From Isohypsibius dastychi (lineage: Eukaryota > Tardigrada > Eutardigrada > Parachela > Isohypsibiidae): DNA of 27,255 nucleotides. Each line of letters opens with the position of its first letter. Within the stretch, counting starts at the first letter, position 1. Made by a program: the position numbers and the translations under genes. Below are positions 11,949 through 23,592 of the stretch, piece by piece. The stretch covers positions 1 through 27,255 of the forward strand of contig JAQIWT010000226.1 of assembly GCA_034696485.1 (NCBI GenBank), read 5' to 3'. The notes under the pieces were generated by a model. The model did not search any database and was not told the DNA's origin. It saw only the letters and a program-made list of their open reading frames with translations.

Positions 11949-14160
11949 GAAAAAAGTTTTTGGAACTTTAGAAATCCTGCCAATTTGTTTTATACAAAAA
12001 ATTGATCAGAGGAAGCCATAAAAAACAACCTTGTAATTATTCAACGCTTTTTGCTAATATTGAATTAACATATATAATACCATTTTTAGTGAATTGAAAA
12101 ATTGACGCAAATGGTAATTATTGAGTCTGAAAATATGTTTTTGTGACGAATTATCTGTACCTCCCAGTTTCAAATGTTATTTCCGCTCCCGGATTAATGT
12201 TCCTGTCGAAATAGTAGCGTCACTGTAAAGAACGAGTCATCGCGTTCTTCCACACGCGTTTAGTATTTATCGCACACATTTGTGTTAAGAACTTCCGTCA
12301 CAGAATCTTCCACGCCTTGCTTAACTCGCACATTCAGAATGTAAATAAAGGTCATTTTTAGAAAAAGAATGTCAGTCGCCTTTATTGATGATGATCGAAT
12401 GTTTCAGTCTTTTCTCCATGTTACCCGTAGCACCAGAGCTCCACAGCTGTTCCAACATTACCCAAGGATCAACGCTCGAAATATCGTCTTTGGTACACCA
12501 GCATTTATAAACAACCTAAGAGTTCCACAGACCATCCATTTATTACCCAACTGACATGTTTTTGCCCTCGTATCAAATGTAAAATTTCCTTTTATTTATC
12601 CAAGAAATGCTGTCTAAGACATTTCCGGTCTGACGAACCCCCAAGTCCATCCGTGCGTCTTAATAGACTAAATGCGGCACTTAAAATCATTATAAGGTAA
12701 AAAATGAGATTTTCTTAACGGTGAGCAATTATAAACATCCGCTCCTTTTTCTGCTACAATAAAAACGCCGATGCCGATAAATCGATATTCTGAGTACTCG
12801 GGCGTCTACAGTGGCCCTCGAAGATGCCCATTTGGCTGCTTGGCCAAAATCGTGGCCACTTTAGCTATTCTTTGGACCATTAAAAAAATCTTCCTCAATT
12901 GACTGTATGTAGTATCCCTCAAGGGCCCAGTTCGTGCTAGCAAACATCGCGTCTTTTATTTTCTTCAAATATTTTGCTTATCTGTTGGGTGAAATCACCG
13001 AATGTCAGTGAGGTTTTAAAATGTCACTTCAGCGCTATCTTGGACTTTTAATCCAGTTAAACGAGCAATCTGATCAATCCGGAAAATAGTAAACAGATCT
13101 CGTCTTTCCGGTGGTTAACAGGCTGACGTGTTCGGGATTTACAAACAGGGGAGAATTTATTCGCCCAGTGGCAATACGTTATGTTATTTCCGTTGGCGTA
13201 CACAGTGATGACAGCAATAAATTCGTATAAATTCGCAAGCTTCAAAACTCAGAGACGCTGTGCGGAAGGATCCCAAAATACGAGAAGTTATCATTTTTTC
13301 AGGATTTAAATTTTGTCAACCGATCAAATTCGTCGCAATTTTTTCGCTTTGAAAATGGAACGACAAACAAACATGCGAATTCGTTAAAAAAATTCACATT
13401 TATTACACTCGAGAACAAAAACGTACTTTTATAAATCCAAAGACTTACTTTCTTGACCAAAACATCAGTCCTTAAATACCCGAGTCTATAAATTCAAGAG
13501 AGATTTCAATAATCTTTCTGAAACCGCGCAGTCTGTGTACCAGTCAGAATATTTTTGGGGTTATCCTATCTGAAATTATTGCACGTTCATGTTTAGCTTC
13601 ACAAAATAGTTTCTCTGTCCACATAGAAATCATAACAGTCCTATTCTACACTAAAAATTGACCTTAAAAACAGAACTACCATACATCAAATCCTTATAAA
13701 AAAGCGTTTGACCATTGTTATTTCTTTCTGTAACAAGCAATTTCTTGGTCATTTCATGGCATGCTTTTAAAAATATGTCAGTTCATAAGGATTAATATCG
13801 GGTTGCAGGAAAGAAGAGGTCTGTTTATCCGCCCAGTCATTACAGTTGGTCTCCAGTGTTTGACGATAAATCCTTAGTGGAGTCAACTTCCGTCAGCACA
13901 GCAGTCAAAGAATAACGTCGGCTGTCTTCAAGAGACCTCCCGCGTCCACACTCTTCAGCTCGCTGTGGAATCATTTCTTTTTAGCGAATAATGCGTCTGA
14001 TATTTGAGCTCATTTCAAACAGAGATGCAAATTAGCCGGATTAATTCATTCCCTATTTTCTTCGGGGGTAAACACACCACGTCGGTCCTTCAAAAAATTA
14101 TTGACCTTTCATTCCAAGGATCAGTTTATCCCTAACACTTGATTCCTGAATATTTATCAA
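11949..14160. other. 2.2-kb AT-rich intergenic region, no supported gene
   Basis: The sequence holds poly-A/T runs and short open frames without domains. An isolated 61-codon frame starts at ATG 12369, after an acceptor-like ATTTTTAG, but it has no recognisable feature and no partner exon. An AATAAA is present at 12345. The tachykinin-like receptor promoter should lie toward the right end; no clear TATA box was seen within 200 bp of 14161. Confidence 0.5.
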
Positions 14161-17100
14161 ATGGATTACGATAATCTGACCGAGACCGAAAAATGCATCG
14201 GTTATGCGCCGAATACGAGCAGTCAGGAATATCATCTCCCCATTGTTTGGCAGTACACTTATGGAACACTTTTTCTGATCATTTCCCTCATCGGCGCTAT
14301 TGGGAATTCTTGTGTTATTTGGATATGTTTGTATTATCGTCGAATGCGAACAATCACCAACTTTTTCATCGCCAACTTGGCCGTCGCGGATTTTCTCCTC
14401 AGTGTCATGAATGTTCCTCCTTCGGCTTATTTTACCTTGACTCAAAACTGGGTCTTTACTGATGATTGTTGTACTTTCGTCAATTTTATCGCTTCGGTTA
14501 GCGTTGGTGAGTGTAATTTTTTAAATTTTCAATAACCTTTGTACAGAACTAAAACTTGAATTTATTTAATTAAAATTTATTTTGAATTTTATTTTTAAAT
14601 TAAATCTTATTTTGTTCTGTTTTCAGTGGCTTCCGTTTTTACAATGATGGTCATCAGCATTGACAGGTAATTGAGAAATGGACGGATGAACATGAAAAAC
14701 GGTGAACTATGTTTAGATTAGAAGAAATAACAGAGTAGGATTAGTAATTTACGATGTCAAAAGGGTTATTTAAACTGACATGACGTTGAGAGATTTCAAT
14801 GGCAAATCGGCCCGGCTCAGTTATTTTCATATCTCGTGTCTCGGTGATGTTCAATTTTGCATAATTCACTAAACTGCAAATGAACAAATTTTGATGATTT
14901 CATTCAAAATAATCAAGAAACCAAGAAATCAACACCCACTTCCGATTTGAATCGATTGTGACAAATGATGAAAAAATTAATCCAATTTGCTGAAGTGATG
15001 TGATCTCCGGAAAACCGTCAATCGACATTCAACTAAAACCCCCATTACTTACTGTTAGAGCAAGAAGTGATCAATGAACTTCAATATTTCGATCGCTTTC
15101 TGCGGAACTTGGTGGTCCCATAAAAGCGCATTTAGAAGACTTTTAATTAACCAGAATACGTACTCGACTCTTTTCTGCACAATTCCGAATTTCGGTGAGG
15201 CTTAACTCTCCCAAACATGCACTAACAGAAACTTTTCACAGTTCTGCAACGAATATTACATACATCAACTTGAAAAAAATTGATAAACAGTGGGATTTTG
15301 TCAAAATCAGCTGCTGTGAAAAAAAGTGTCGATAAACCGAAAACACGCTGCCTTTCCATAGAAAATCGCATAGTCTGCTGAAATCAACTGTGAGCAAATG
15401 TAGCCACCTGGTCGTTCTCACAAAATATTCCAGTTTCAGGATAAGAAATCAATTTTTCGAACAAAGAAGTCACATGTGAATACTTAACATTTTGAACATC
15501 ACAAAACTCGTGAAACCACCAAAAACGTGGTTCAAAAAAAAGAAAAAATACTGAAGTTTTAACGATCAAATCGAGGTTCCATTTTGAAATGGCTGATATC
15601 ACGTAGAATTTCTTCTTCACAGGTATATAGCGATTGTCCATCCGCTGAAGCCCAGAATGGGGAAAAGGACCGCATTTATGATAATTACTGGTATCTGGAT
15701 TTCATCAGGTATTGATATTGGAATTTATGATGATTACAATGCATTTCTAATAATGACTTATTATAAAGGATTATTTTCCATGCCGGCAATCCAATACAGT
15801 GTCGTATTTCTGTCGCCGAATAATCATTCGTGGGTTTGCACGCTAAGATGGGGAGAGGATTGGGTTCCAGAGAGTGGTAAATGTTTAAACTTGTGTGAAA
15901 AAATACGACAGATCAGGCTGGATTACAGCTGGCATTCATTTCCATTTACATTACAAAGCTTGTTTATTTTACAGCCACAGTCTATCAATCGCTGTATATG
16001 ATTGTTACGTACTTCGTTCCTTTACTCGCACTGACTTCCACATACGGAAGGGTTGCTCAGGAGCTTTGGGGAGCCAAAGCGATTGGAGAAGTCACTTCTC
16101 TAGCTCAGTTGGAAGGCATAAAAAGCAAACAAAAGGTACAACCGTAAAAACATCTTCATTCGTATTTTTCCCAATCGGACAACATTTAAATACTAAAATG
16201 TTATAAACAGCGAATCAGCCCCAACGCTTGTTAATCAAGAGCAAACCAATCGCATTTTCTTCTATTTAATTCCGAATTTCAGTGCTGGACCAAGAAAATT
16301 TTAAATGAACCGCAAAAAAGACTGCGTGAAAAATAAACAAGCGAACCAAATCTTGTTGGACAAAACTAAAATACCATTTCGTAGAACGAAAATTATTATG
16401 ATCCGAATCAGGAAATTTGTATCAAATCTTGAAATACAAAAACAACAGTTGGAAATTCAAAAATAAAATAATACTGGAGGGCCCGTTTTTCTAAAGATTT
16501 AGATTTCTGAATGACTTCAATCTGATTAAATCATCTCTTATTTCAGCTAGTAAAAGTATTGATCCTCGTGATGGTCACCTTTGTGGTGTGTTGGTTTCCA
16601 TATCAAGTATGGTTCGTGATGACAACCATCGACCCATGCATCATGGTAATCGAGAATATATCCCACGTCTTTATCAGGTAAGAAAAATTGGGCAACTTGA
16701 GAGTAAACATTATAAAACATAACATAAACAACCGAAGACGGGCGACGCAAGTTCATCATTATCTATTTTTATCCGCTTCTGTGATATGCCGAAAAAAAGC
16801 ATTCTTAACATCTGCCGCGATATTAGTCGACTGTGTTTTTTGTTGCAAAACGATTTTTCTTTGCAGTGCTTACGTTCTCGCCATGTCGAATTCCATATAC
16901 AATCCCATCATATACTACATATTAAACAAAAAGTAAGTAACAACACAACGTTGAAAACGCGATCAAAAATTAAGCGACTATTCAAATATTCATTCTGGTG
17001 AAGCTTGAAATCGATCATTTTCCCATAACTGTGAATGAAATCATTATGCGGTCAATCTTTTATATCATGAAAGATCAGACAAAATACCTTGTTAAAAGAA

Positions 17101-18193
17101 TGAATTAGCAAATTTCAAAACAGAAATCCGGGCAAATCTTAAACAAGCTACACCAGGGATAAATTTCAAACACGCAACATTTTGACAATGAAAGTACGAA
17201 CAGATACCGACATATAAGAAAACAAGATTTGCAACACTTCACCACAACCAAATTTGCTTCAAATTAGCCGAATGATAAAACCGGGGGAATGCTCTCAAAT
17301 TTCGCAAACACTATGACGTCTATGACTGCTATTCAGCGCCATCTCAAAAAATAAGGAACCACAGATCATTGTTAGTATATAGAGTAGAACAGAAAGATTC
17401 TGCCTCGGGGTGAAAAGCAATGAACAACGGGATTCATATTTCTCAACGGAGATGTTCCATATCGGAAGATCAACTGGGTGTTCTAAAATTGGTTCCACGC
17501 GCAACAAAACAGATGCCTACAACATGGGGCCTCGAGGGCTCATCCGCATTATCCGGACCATTAAATGACCATCTCTAATCATTCAAACACCAAATAATCG
17601 ACAATAACCGATCATGTTTCGATCATAAAATTTTCGAACAAAAAATATTCCTCGTGACGAATTAGTGTATATGACTAAATATCGGTGCACAGAAAAATAA
17701 AAGTAAATTAGGAGATGAGTAAAAAATACTGTATTGGGGTTCCTGGACAAAATTCACTTCAAATTCAACCGAGACGTCATTTTGAGTCTCAAATTCCCGA
17801 TCAAAATAAACTGGCAATCTCGAAAATTAGGCTTGACAACAAAGAATCACCGCCGGGATTAAAACTAAAGATTTTCTTTTATGCTCATCAATTTTTACAG
17901 CCTTTTGATTCTGATGACCGATTCCAAATTCTTTTAGATTCCGCCAAGGCTTTCGGCAAATATTCCAATGGTTGCCATGTATTCACTGGGACGAATCAGA
18001 AGCTCTGGACAAGAATCCAGCAACGAAATACACAAACGAAAGATTCAGTTCAAGTCACGAGCTGAGCGCCCTGAACTGCAAGAGTGGTCAGAACGGCAAC
18101 CGAACAATGTCCGCAACCTTGACAGAACCCTACCCTCATCGACAGAATGGCAAATCTGATCAAAAACAACGCATAAGTCTCATTTCTCAGTAA
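14161..18193 (+). CDS. TkR: Tachykinin-like neuropeptide receptor (class A GPCR), 8 exons, 397 aa
   Basis: Exons 14161-14506, 14627-14666, 15623-15708, 15769-15876, 15975-16135, 16547-16677, 16867-16932 and 17938-18193 sum to 398 codons. The N-terminus has two sequons (NLT, NTS). Class A hallmarks: GNSCVIW in TM1, NLAVADFLLS in TM2, Cys before TM3, IDRYIAIVHPLKPRM (127-141), loop-2 Cys, CWFPYQ (262-267) and SNSIYNPIIYYILNKK (298-313). HPLKPR after DRY and ELWGAKAIGE (223-232) at the base of TM5 are typical of tachykinin receptors. The last exon supplies helix 8 (FRQGFRQIF), a possible palmitoylation Cys (LPCIHW) and a Ser/Thr-rich tail. Without that exon a TAA comes directly after NKK. Role: Gq-type signalling to a tachykinin-related peptide, inferred from family. 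Introns are 60-1005 nt. Confidence 0.85.
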
Positions 18194-18298
18194 CATCATG
18201 TTCAATCTTGTAATTTTTCAAAAAAAACCATATCTCAGAATTTCCAGAAACCATGACGAAGACTGTGACAAAAAATGTAAAAACTCAAATGTACGGTG

Positions 18299-18304
18299 AA
18301 TAAA
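18299..18304 (+). terminator. Poly(A) signal of the tachykinin-like receptor gene
   Basis: AATAAA about 105 nt after the TAA at 18191-18193. Transcript ends of this gene and of the convergent sirtuin gene (stop at 18356-18358) must fall within, or overlap across, about 160 bp. Confidence 0.5.
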
Positions 18305-18355
18305 CTGTATTCGAATTCTCGAGATCTCAAGATTTAGTTTAACAACCAAACCGGC

Positions 18356-21010
18356 TTAATCTAATTTCGCACGAACCGTCACTTCCGGTTCGTTTGTGGA
18401 TGTCGATTGTTCGGGTTCTTCGATTTCCACATCTTCCTCACTGCTCGAGGAGCTGGAGTCTTCCTCCATCTCAAATCCAAATCGAGGTGCCCGTCGATCG
18501 CGATCTTTTTCCAGCACCAATCCTCCGGGGAAAACATATCGACTAGGGGGTATAAACATGAAGCATTCCTTGCTCTCTGCACAAACAAAAAAGCCCATCA
18601 GCACGATATAAATATTTCTACCGGAAAAAATAATAATTTTCGGCGTCCAATTACCAGGTAGCCAGGCGCCTAAAGACAGAAACACAGCATGAATTTTTCG
18701 GACGGAAAGAGCAATTATAGTTTACAGCACCCATATTGCGAGAATCAAACATGTCCCTTAGCGCGACGATATCATAATCTTCCGGTGTCATGGGATCCGG
18801 GTTCCTGGTAATTCGATATTGTTCGCGAGCCGTCTCCCGGCTGATTTCCTCCAGCGGCCGGAATCCCGGACTTTTCAGGTCGTTCCACCCCAGCAAATGA
18901 GACAACTGCTGCGTGACAATATCTGCAAAACAAAATATAATGGTTTTCGGTGTTTCCGGTCAACCGGAAATCTCAACAACTCTGGCAGACATACTATATG
19001 TAGTTTAATTTACGATTCACGTTCTCATTTTTCATTCTTGAATGAACAAAAATAAAAAATCGATCATCATCTTCTGGTGAGTGCCAAGACGGGAACTCAA
19101 AAACCACAATTCAAAATTGATAGATTATTAGGGGAAAACCTATTATTCATCCACTAACCAGCATCGCCCAGAAGTTCGATGTCGAATTTGTGGTCCCCAA
19201 CCGGCTCACGATTAATGATAATCTGTGGTACGCCAGCAACGGTCCCTGAAGGAGTATAGAATTATTTCGATAAAGTGTCATCGAGCTGAAAAGACGTCGT
19301 AAAATTTCCTGAAATCAAACCTACGAGGAATTCCAGCAACGGGGTGAACTTTGAGGGATGTTCCAATGACAATCAGGAGGTCACATTCTTTTTTATCCTC
19401 GTCGATAGCTGAGTAATATTCCGCGGGAAGGTCTTCACCGAAGAAAACAATATCTGGTTTGTACAAGGAAAGGTCAACAGGTTCTGGACACTGCCGACAT
19501 TTGGGGATACGCTGGATTACAAAAAAACTGGGATAAAATAATTGATTACACGCCGGGTAACGGTTTCCACTTACTCCTTCCAGGACTTCAGTCTTTATGA
19601 AATCTGAATCGACGGCATGTTGGCAAATAAGACAAGTAGCCTTTGCAAATGAACCTGAGTGAAAAAATAGAAGGCTGAAAATATACTGAAAATCATGAAA
19701 ACGATTTACAAATCAAACAAGATCACACAGACGAAAACTAAATCACTCATTAGGATTTTCTGGTAAATTTGAAGCTAACTCAAATAAAATTAAATGTTTC
19801 TAGACGCACCGTGGCAGAGAACTACTTTTTCAATTCCAGCTATCCTTTCTAGAGTGTCGATATTTTGCGTGTAATTTCTCAGGAGTTTCCCTTGTTTCTC
19901 CAGTTCCCGGATGAACTGGTGTGTGACTGAAGGAGTAAATTTTCCTGGGAAGAGTTCCTGCAAAGCAACTCCTGTGAGGAAATTCGGAAGGGAACTGCGA
20001 AATATATAACGGCAAATACTTTTGCAAAAGAGAAGAAAGGCTGTGGATTTGTACGGAAGAACGTGATATTAAACATGTGCGCTGGATCTCGAAGCTCAGG
20101 GAATTCTTCTTTAAGACGCGAATATATTCCGTTAGGCGACCGGAAGTCCGGTATTCCACAGGAGACAGATATCTGGAAAACAAGAAAGGCTCACAGTATA
20201 AATCTAAGATCAGTACTCCCAGTAGAAAAAGCTACGAAACATTCAATGTTTTGGCAATGATCAAGAAACAGAAAAGAACATGTATCCCAACATCAAAAGA
20301 AATGAATATCATCAAAATAAAGCGGTTGAGAATTATTCATTATTACTCTTCGCCGTTATGCATACCCCAGCTCCCGTCAGAACGATGATTTTCTTGGATT
20401 TCTTGATAAGTTCAACAGCGTCCAAAATGGTGTTATATTGTCGTAATTTCTGTCTCCTCGAGATGGACTCGAACAGCATCCTCCACAACTGAGAGTCTGG
20501 ATACTGCTTCAGATCTTCAATTTCAGCTTCCGATATTCCAAACAACTGCCTGATAATTTCTCGAGGGTTTTCTCCGTTCGTCATCATTCGATAAAGCTTT
20601 CCCACACTCAATCCTATCTGAGTTTGGTCATCATCCGACGAGTCGGAACTTGAATCATCATCAGAAATACTGTCCGGATTCTCATTTCCTTCAGCAACCA
20701 TTTCCCCCGAAGCTGCAGACGCCATTTCCTTCTCGATAATATGTTCCATATCATCGAAGCTTTCATCCAAATCAACAGAAGAATCTGGAAACAAATCCAG
20801 TCAGATTTCAATTCAACTTTTGCAGAATGTAGTACCTCCGATCCGACTCGGACGCTGATACTCAGCACAAAAACTAGGCAATGAAGATGGGCAAAACTGA
20901 AACTCACCAATTTCCATCTTTTCCTTTGGTGGAGTATCGCTGGTGACAGCCGAAGTGGATGTATCATTCGACTCGGAAAATGTACGATCAGATTCTGCGA
21001 CGCACTCCAT
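18356..21010 (-). CDS. Sirt1: SIRT1-type NAD-dependent protein deacetylase, 10 exons, 534 aa
   Basis: Exons (high to low): 20908-21010, 20366-20784, 20020-20172, 19810-19957, 19575-19654, 19325-19511, 19159-19245, 18731-18922, 18655-18669 and 18356-18576; phases sum to 535 codons. After an acidic Ser/Asp-rich N-terminus comes a SIRT1-like helical bundle, then the sirtuin core. The core has KKIIVLTGAG (to 174) with ISVSCGIPDFRSPNG, FFRTNPQPFF, RNYTQNIDTLE (252-262), catalytic His274 (LCHGSFA), zinc Cys282/285/306/309 (CLIC, CRQC), DIVFFGE, VIGTSLKVHPVAGIP, INREP and FDIELLGD. The C-terminal ESA-like segment (CFMFIPPSRYVF) and an acidic Ser-rich tail mark the SIRT1 class, not SIRT2/3. It deacetylates nuclear proteins, by homology. 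One exon is 15 nt; the following 78-nt intron is stop-free and in frame. ATG 21010 is the first in-frame ATG in a frame open farther upstream. Confidence 0.92.
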
Positions 21011-21616
21011 GTTATCGTTTTTGTCTTCGTAAACCACCACAAACAAGAGATGATCCCAACGCTCCGGATGCTGTTCGTTCAAACTAAGTTGGCTTTTGAT
21101 TCGAACGCGAACTCAACTCAAACAAAAAGCTCTGAAGGTACCAAGAGAAAATATTTGTTACAAAGAGAAGATGGCATTTCAGCACCACTTCCGAAATTTG
21201 TTGCCAACACACAAGCGGGCACGTTACAGGTGTAATCAAGCGGACCACCCACTCTACAAGTTGTCCCTTCGCTCACTTCCAAAGCGTTTCAAAAGAAGAA
21301 ATCCTTTGTATTTTCCCAGGAAAGTCCATTTTCTTGAAATTCACTGATCCTTCGGTTTATGGTAACCGCCATTTAGTGGTTTTTGCTCAAGAGATACATG
21401 TCGTCAAGCTTCCACAAATAATCATGATCAGAAGTAAGGTCTGCGAGATATACAGTGGAAGTTTCATGTTGGCATTGCCGGAGTTCACCTCATGCAATCG
21501 CAATCGTGAGTCCCGCTGAATTCTAAACAGAGAAAAGCAAAAAGAAAACCACTGGTGGGATTTAACTCGAGTCGACCGACATCTTCAATGCTAGGTGTAT
21601 TAACCGAAAAGAATGT
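21011..21616. other. Intergenic region upstream of the sirtuin gene
   Basis: It holds the sirtuin 5' flank and the 3' flank of the minus-strand gene ending at 21617. The minus-strand frame stays open above ATG 21010 to at least 21082, so some of this may be 5' coding or UTR. Nothing else is supported. Confidence 0.4.
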
Positions 21617-22376
21617 TTAAGGAAAGGTCCAGTGACCACGCTTATTCCGTCCACCGAGTTTCGGAGTTACCGCAGGTTGGGTGTTTTCAGGCGGTTTGTC
21701 AAACTTTTCCTCTTGTACCGGCTTTAAATAGGGCGCAATTCTGCAAGGCCGACTGTTTTCAGGCGGGTTCGAAGAAGCGGCGAATTCGCTGCTGTTAGTC
21801 AAACGACTGTGGTTACTCATCCAGGATGTTTCGATCGCCGAGATATCCCCCAGCTGCGAAAAACAGAAAGATTACCAAGAAGTCGCTCATAACTCAAAGA
21901 AATATATGTCAACAATATCAAAAAAAACTTTCCAATTACTATAAGAACAACATCCCGTACAGATTTCCGGAAATCAAAGGAACTATCTTACACCACTTTT
22001 GTAGTTCTCGATCGCACTCTCCATATTTGTTGGAGTAGAAATGAACCGAACAGCGCCCAAAGGCCCAGCTTCTGCGAAAGAAGTGTTTGTGCTCAAATTT
22101 TGACTGACTTCCGGTGTGTGCCGTGAAGTTGAGTGATCCTGGCTAGATTGCGGAAGCGGCTACAAAAGAAAAATTTTACATGAGCATTTTAAGAGTTGAA
22201 TAAAATTCCATGTCAAGCCAAACTGTCGCGAAAGCATAACATAATAAAAGACTCGAGGAGATTCTCACGCGGAAATTCCCTTGGTCTGTCGAAATATCGA
22301 CAACTTGGTTTTGTTTCTGCATCACTCGCATGCAAACGTCAATGATTTCACACGTATTCCTGGTCGGACACAAAGA
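21617..22376 (-). CDS. Unrecognised, probably disordered protein (3' exons; 155 aa if it starts at 22331)
   Basis: Three exons fit together with no phase change: 22269-22331 (or from 22376), 21992-22159 and 21617-21853. Splice signals are good (CGC|GTGAGA, TTTTCTTTTGTAG|CC, GGT|GTAAGA, TTCTGTTTTTCGCAG|CT). The translation runs from QKQNQVVDISTDQGNF through a Ser/Thr-rich middle (SSQDHSTSRHTPEVSQ, AVRFISTPTNMESAIENYKS) to a Pro-rich end with a duplicated PPEN motif (NPPENSRP, KPPENTQP) and the terminal GGRNKRGHWTFP. Acceptor-like sequence before 22376 allows a longer N-terminus (CPTRNTCEIIDVC), so upstream exons may be missing. I recognise no domain. The composition suggests an intrinsically disordered regulatory protein. 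Confidence 0.5.
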
Positions 22377-23509
22377 CTAAGTTCCGGACAACAAAATTAG
22401 TTCGACAAAACTAGATCACGGGTGGAACAGAACAGATCTGCCAAAAGCATGTTGTGAATAATCAAGGATTCCGAGTACGGTGAACAGAAGAACTTCCCAA
22501 GGGCGTCAAGTCCAGTGGACAACGAAGGTGTTGATGGTGGCTTCAGGAGATGTTAACAAACAGTCAGCCGTTTCCCAGATCGAGAATGGGATCAGAGTTG
22601 GGTCGCGAGGGGTAACGAAAACGAAACTCGTAAACAATTGGGCCACTTGTGTTTTGTTTTGTCCGTCCCGTATTTATCCCGTTGTATTTGGTCAGAGTGA
22701 AAACCAATCAGTCACTTCATCACCCAGTCCAACCTCAACGACGAGGTTATCAGTACCCACACTACTGCTCTCAGACTGATGACCTTTTCTGCACATTGCT
22801 GACTTATCATCGCTGATTAATAATCTCAAGGAGTTAATAACTTTAGAAAATTTACTATTTGAATAGAAAATTTACGAATTTTTTAAGAAACTGAGCTCAT
22901 TCTCCGCCGGGTAAAAATAGATTAAACCAACGCGACCTGAACTGCCTGTTAAATAGCAGTCGAGTAGTATATACGGGTGTAATAAATAATGCTTCAAATT
23001 AAGATAACCAAGTATACTTTGCAAGATAAAAGTACAAATGTAAGCAGTACAATTAATCAATTTTGATGACACGCTGTGCGTAACTGAAGGCAGTTGGCAA
23101 ATGCGAGGAAGAATCTGCTTTTGTCTCGGCATGTGCCTTCTTGCTTTCTTCCCAGTTTCGCCCCACAATAATCTCTCAATAATATGTTTAGCCCCTTTCT
23201 CAAAAGACCTGAATTTTGGCAAATTAGCGCAATTATCTTTCGACACATCGCCCTCATCCGCGATAATCGATCATCTTCTCGTTTATCTTTTGCGCCTCGT
23301 TTCTTAATTTCAATAACTTGTTAATCCCTTCACAATTAAACCTGTCAAAACTCTCGTTTTCGCATCAGCGCTTGCCAGACTTGTTGACTCTTCCAGGACA
23401 AACCACAATTCATGTACAACTCTTGTCCAAACGACAAAAGGTGTTTTGATAGAAAACATCACGCTCCGATGTGTTTCTGGATTCAATAATGATGTCGTTA
23501 AATAATCCA
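22377..23509. other. Intergenic or intronic region, no supported gene
   Basis: It could contain upstream exons of the minus-strand gene ending at 21617 and the 3' flank of the gene ending at 23510. Minus-strand open frames near 23057-23320 (for example KKRGAKDKREDDRLSRM) are short and lack domains. Nothing is firmly supported. Confidence 0.4.
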
Positions 23510-23592
23510 CTACATTAGTCCTCCATCAATATCATCTGCACTGTCGCCCATCTCTTCGAGTTCCACTCGAAGTTCGTGGAGAGAATAATTAT
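23510..23592 (-). CDS. Orphan 3'-terminal exon of an unidentified gene
   Basis: A strong acceptor (TGTGTTTTTGTTTGTCAG) ends at 23593. It is followed by a frame that, entered in phase 1 (N|AT), reads NYSLHELRVELEEMGDSADD then IDGGLM and TAG at 23510-23512. It is an acidic, helical C-terminus of about 27 residues. I could not find a convincing upstream exon within the window; the next exon may be far upstream on the minus strand, or this may be a chance combination. The protein is not recognised. Confidence 0.35.

Noticed and set aside
12369-12554. 61-codon frame after an acceptor-like sequence
   Set aside because: No domain, no partner exon and low-complexity surroundings; treated as chance.
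14098-14445. 115-codon minus-strand frame
   Set aside because: Antisense shadow of the first exon of the tachykinin-like receptor.
20333-20365. Extension of the sirtuin exon beyond GAG into CITAKSNNE
   Set aside because: The donor GTATGC at 20365 and the next exon (ISVSCGIPDFRS) restore the invariant sirtuin motif.
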